This document shows positions 63,150-64,000 of a DNA stretch of 64,000 bases, in pieces. A model generated the notes under the pieces. That model was not told the DNA's origin. It saw only the letters and a list, made by a program, of their open reading frames with translations, and ran no database searches. The translations under genes were made by a program, and so were the position numbers. The first letter of the stretch is position 1. Every line of letters starts with the position of its first letter. The stretch is from Jaapia argillacea MUCL 33604. Lineage: Eukaryota > Basidiomycota > Agaricomycetes > Jaapiales > Jaapiaceae. The stretch covers positions 104,201 to 168,200 of the forward strand of contig KL197714.1 of assembly GCA_000697665.1 (NCBI GenBank), written 5' to 3'.

Positions 63150-63900
63150 ATGCCTTCGTCGACTCCAGGTGCTTCAGGCTCGGGTTCAGGCGAAGGACCC
63201 TCATCGAACCCTCCACCAAACCAAGCACCACCCTCAGCCTCTGAGAACATCGCCATCGAAATCTGGTCCCATATCTTCTCCTCCCTCTCCTCCGTCAACC
63301 CTCCACTCCCTCTCCCTCGTCTCCCGCCAATGTCACTTCATCGCCCAACCCATCCTAATCCATAACCTCATCTAGAACGACCCAGCAGCAGTCGCTCGTA
63401 ACATCCCCTACTGGCCATCAGGTCCCACTCTCACCGACGCCAACCAAGTCGGAGACCCAACTCTCGTCCGTTCCGTAATCTTCTCCCTCTCCCCAAACCG
63501 AACCTCCTCCCCTCCAAACATAACCTTCCTAAACGCCCAACACTCAAATGCGGCTCTAGTACACGAAACACCCACCCGCCCCCGATTCTCAGAAACACTA
63601 TTCGTTTCTCTCCGCGGTCGAATCTCACACCTCCATACTCATTTACACGACATCACACCTCCCACCACAGTTTACGTAAGTACGAGACTTTGTCACAATG
63701 CATGTCGCTTGCAGAACACCGACCCCCGTACTTTAAGCAGGACGCTTGCTCTGGATAACGCCCTCAGCGAAAGTGTACCAATGGGCACTCGACCACCGAG
63801 CGGCTTCTTCGCCTCGGGACTCGCACCATCGTTCCCTATCTGGACACCAAGATATTTTGCAATTCTTACTTCCCAGATGGACGCTCGATCGTGAGTGATT
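63150..63900 (+). pseudogene. F-box protein gene, damaged, runs to the window edge
   Basis: The start MPSSTPGASGSGSGEG leads into an F-box: ENIAIEIWSHIFSSLSS, then, one frame over, PPLHSLSLVSRQCHFIAQ and PILIHNLI. A base change in phase is needed near 63300. The frame then meets TAG at 63373-63375 and continues NDPAAVARNIPYWPSG. F-box proteins bind Skp1 and bring substrates to SCF ubiquitin ligases. The two faults may be real or sequencing errors. The 3' end may lie beyond the window. Confidence 0.5.
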
Positions 63901-64000
63901 CCTCGTTTTACATTTCACTGGTGTCGTTTGCATACGTGAACATTTCCCAATGTGTTCTCGATGGTCTCATGCCTCTTCAGTTAATCCTCATCTCGCATCT

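Overview
The window looks like nuclear DNA of a basidiomycete fungus, most likely an agaricomycete. The protein genes are cut by many 48-75 nt introns with GT..AG ends. The gene set is fungal: a chitin-synthase-export (ChAPs) protein, Erg26, Seh1 and a divergent G-alpha. The transposons are of kinds typical of mushroom genomes (a Plavaka-type DNA transposon with a DUF6532-like partner, and an agaric-type LINE reverse transcriptase). All exon chains given here were built by hand from splice motifs and frame closure. No alignment was run, so family names are recognition calls.

Layout. 0-4.5 kb: the 3' end of an aminopeptidase P gene and a complete Mov10/SDE3-type RNA helicase. 4.7-13.5 kb: a small accessory cluster made by duplication. 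It holds two working and one dead member of an unknown family (minus strand), a working gene and a dead 5' stub of a second unknown family, and a working and a broken copy of a third. 13.7-14.55 kb is an assembly gap. 14.5-18.2 kb is gene-poor, with one decayed gene and a direct repeat.

18.2-38 kb is a dense housekeeping block: a large G-alpha-like subunit lacking the catalytic Gln, SEH1 (minus) head-to-head with a ChAPs gene, a coiled-coil protein, an HSP20 chaperone, an 18-exon GH1 beta-glucosidase (minus), ERG26 (minus) head-to-head with a gene for an acidic 684-residue protein of unknown function.

39-46.3 kb is one approximately 7 kb Plavaka-type element with divergent transposase and DUF6532-like genes inside subterminal TGTAGC repeats. 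46.4-60 kb is a nest of repeats, strongly poor in CpG: a 5'-truncated LINE, tRNA-derived SINEs, LTRs inserted into one another (two with perfect 5-bp target duplications), and a decayed second copy of the 35.9-kb acidic-protein gene that LTR insertions have split. Next to it lies a broken P-loop GTPase gene whose intron holds about 31 tandem copies of a 77-bp unit. Every one of the 31 unit junctions, read on the gene strand, has a 3' splice AG, then exactly 3 nt, then a 5' splice-like GTGAGT/GTAAGT. That array is the most unusual feature of the window. The last 3 kb hold damaged F-box-type sequences.
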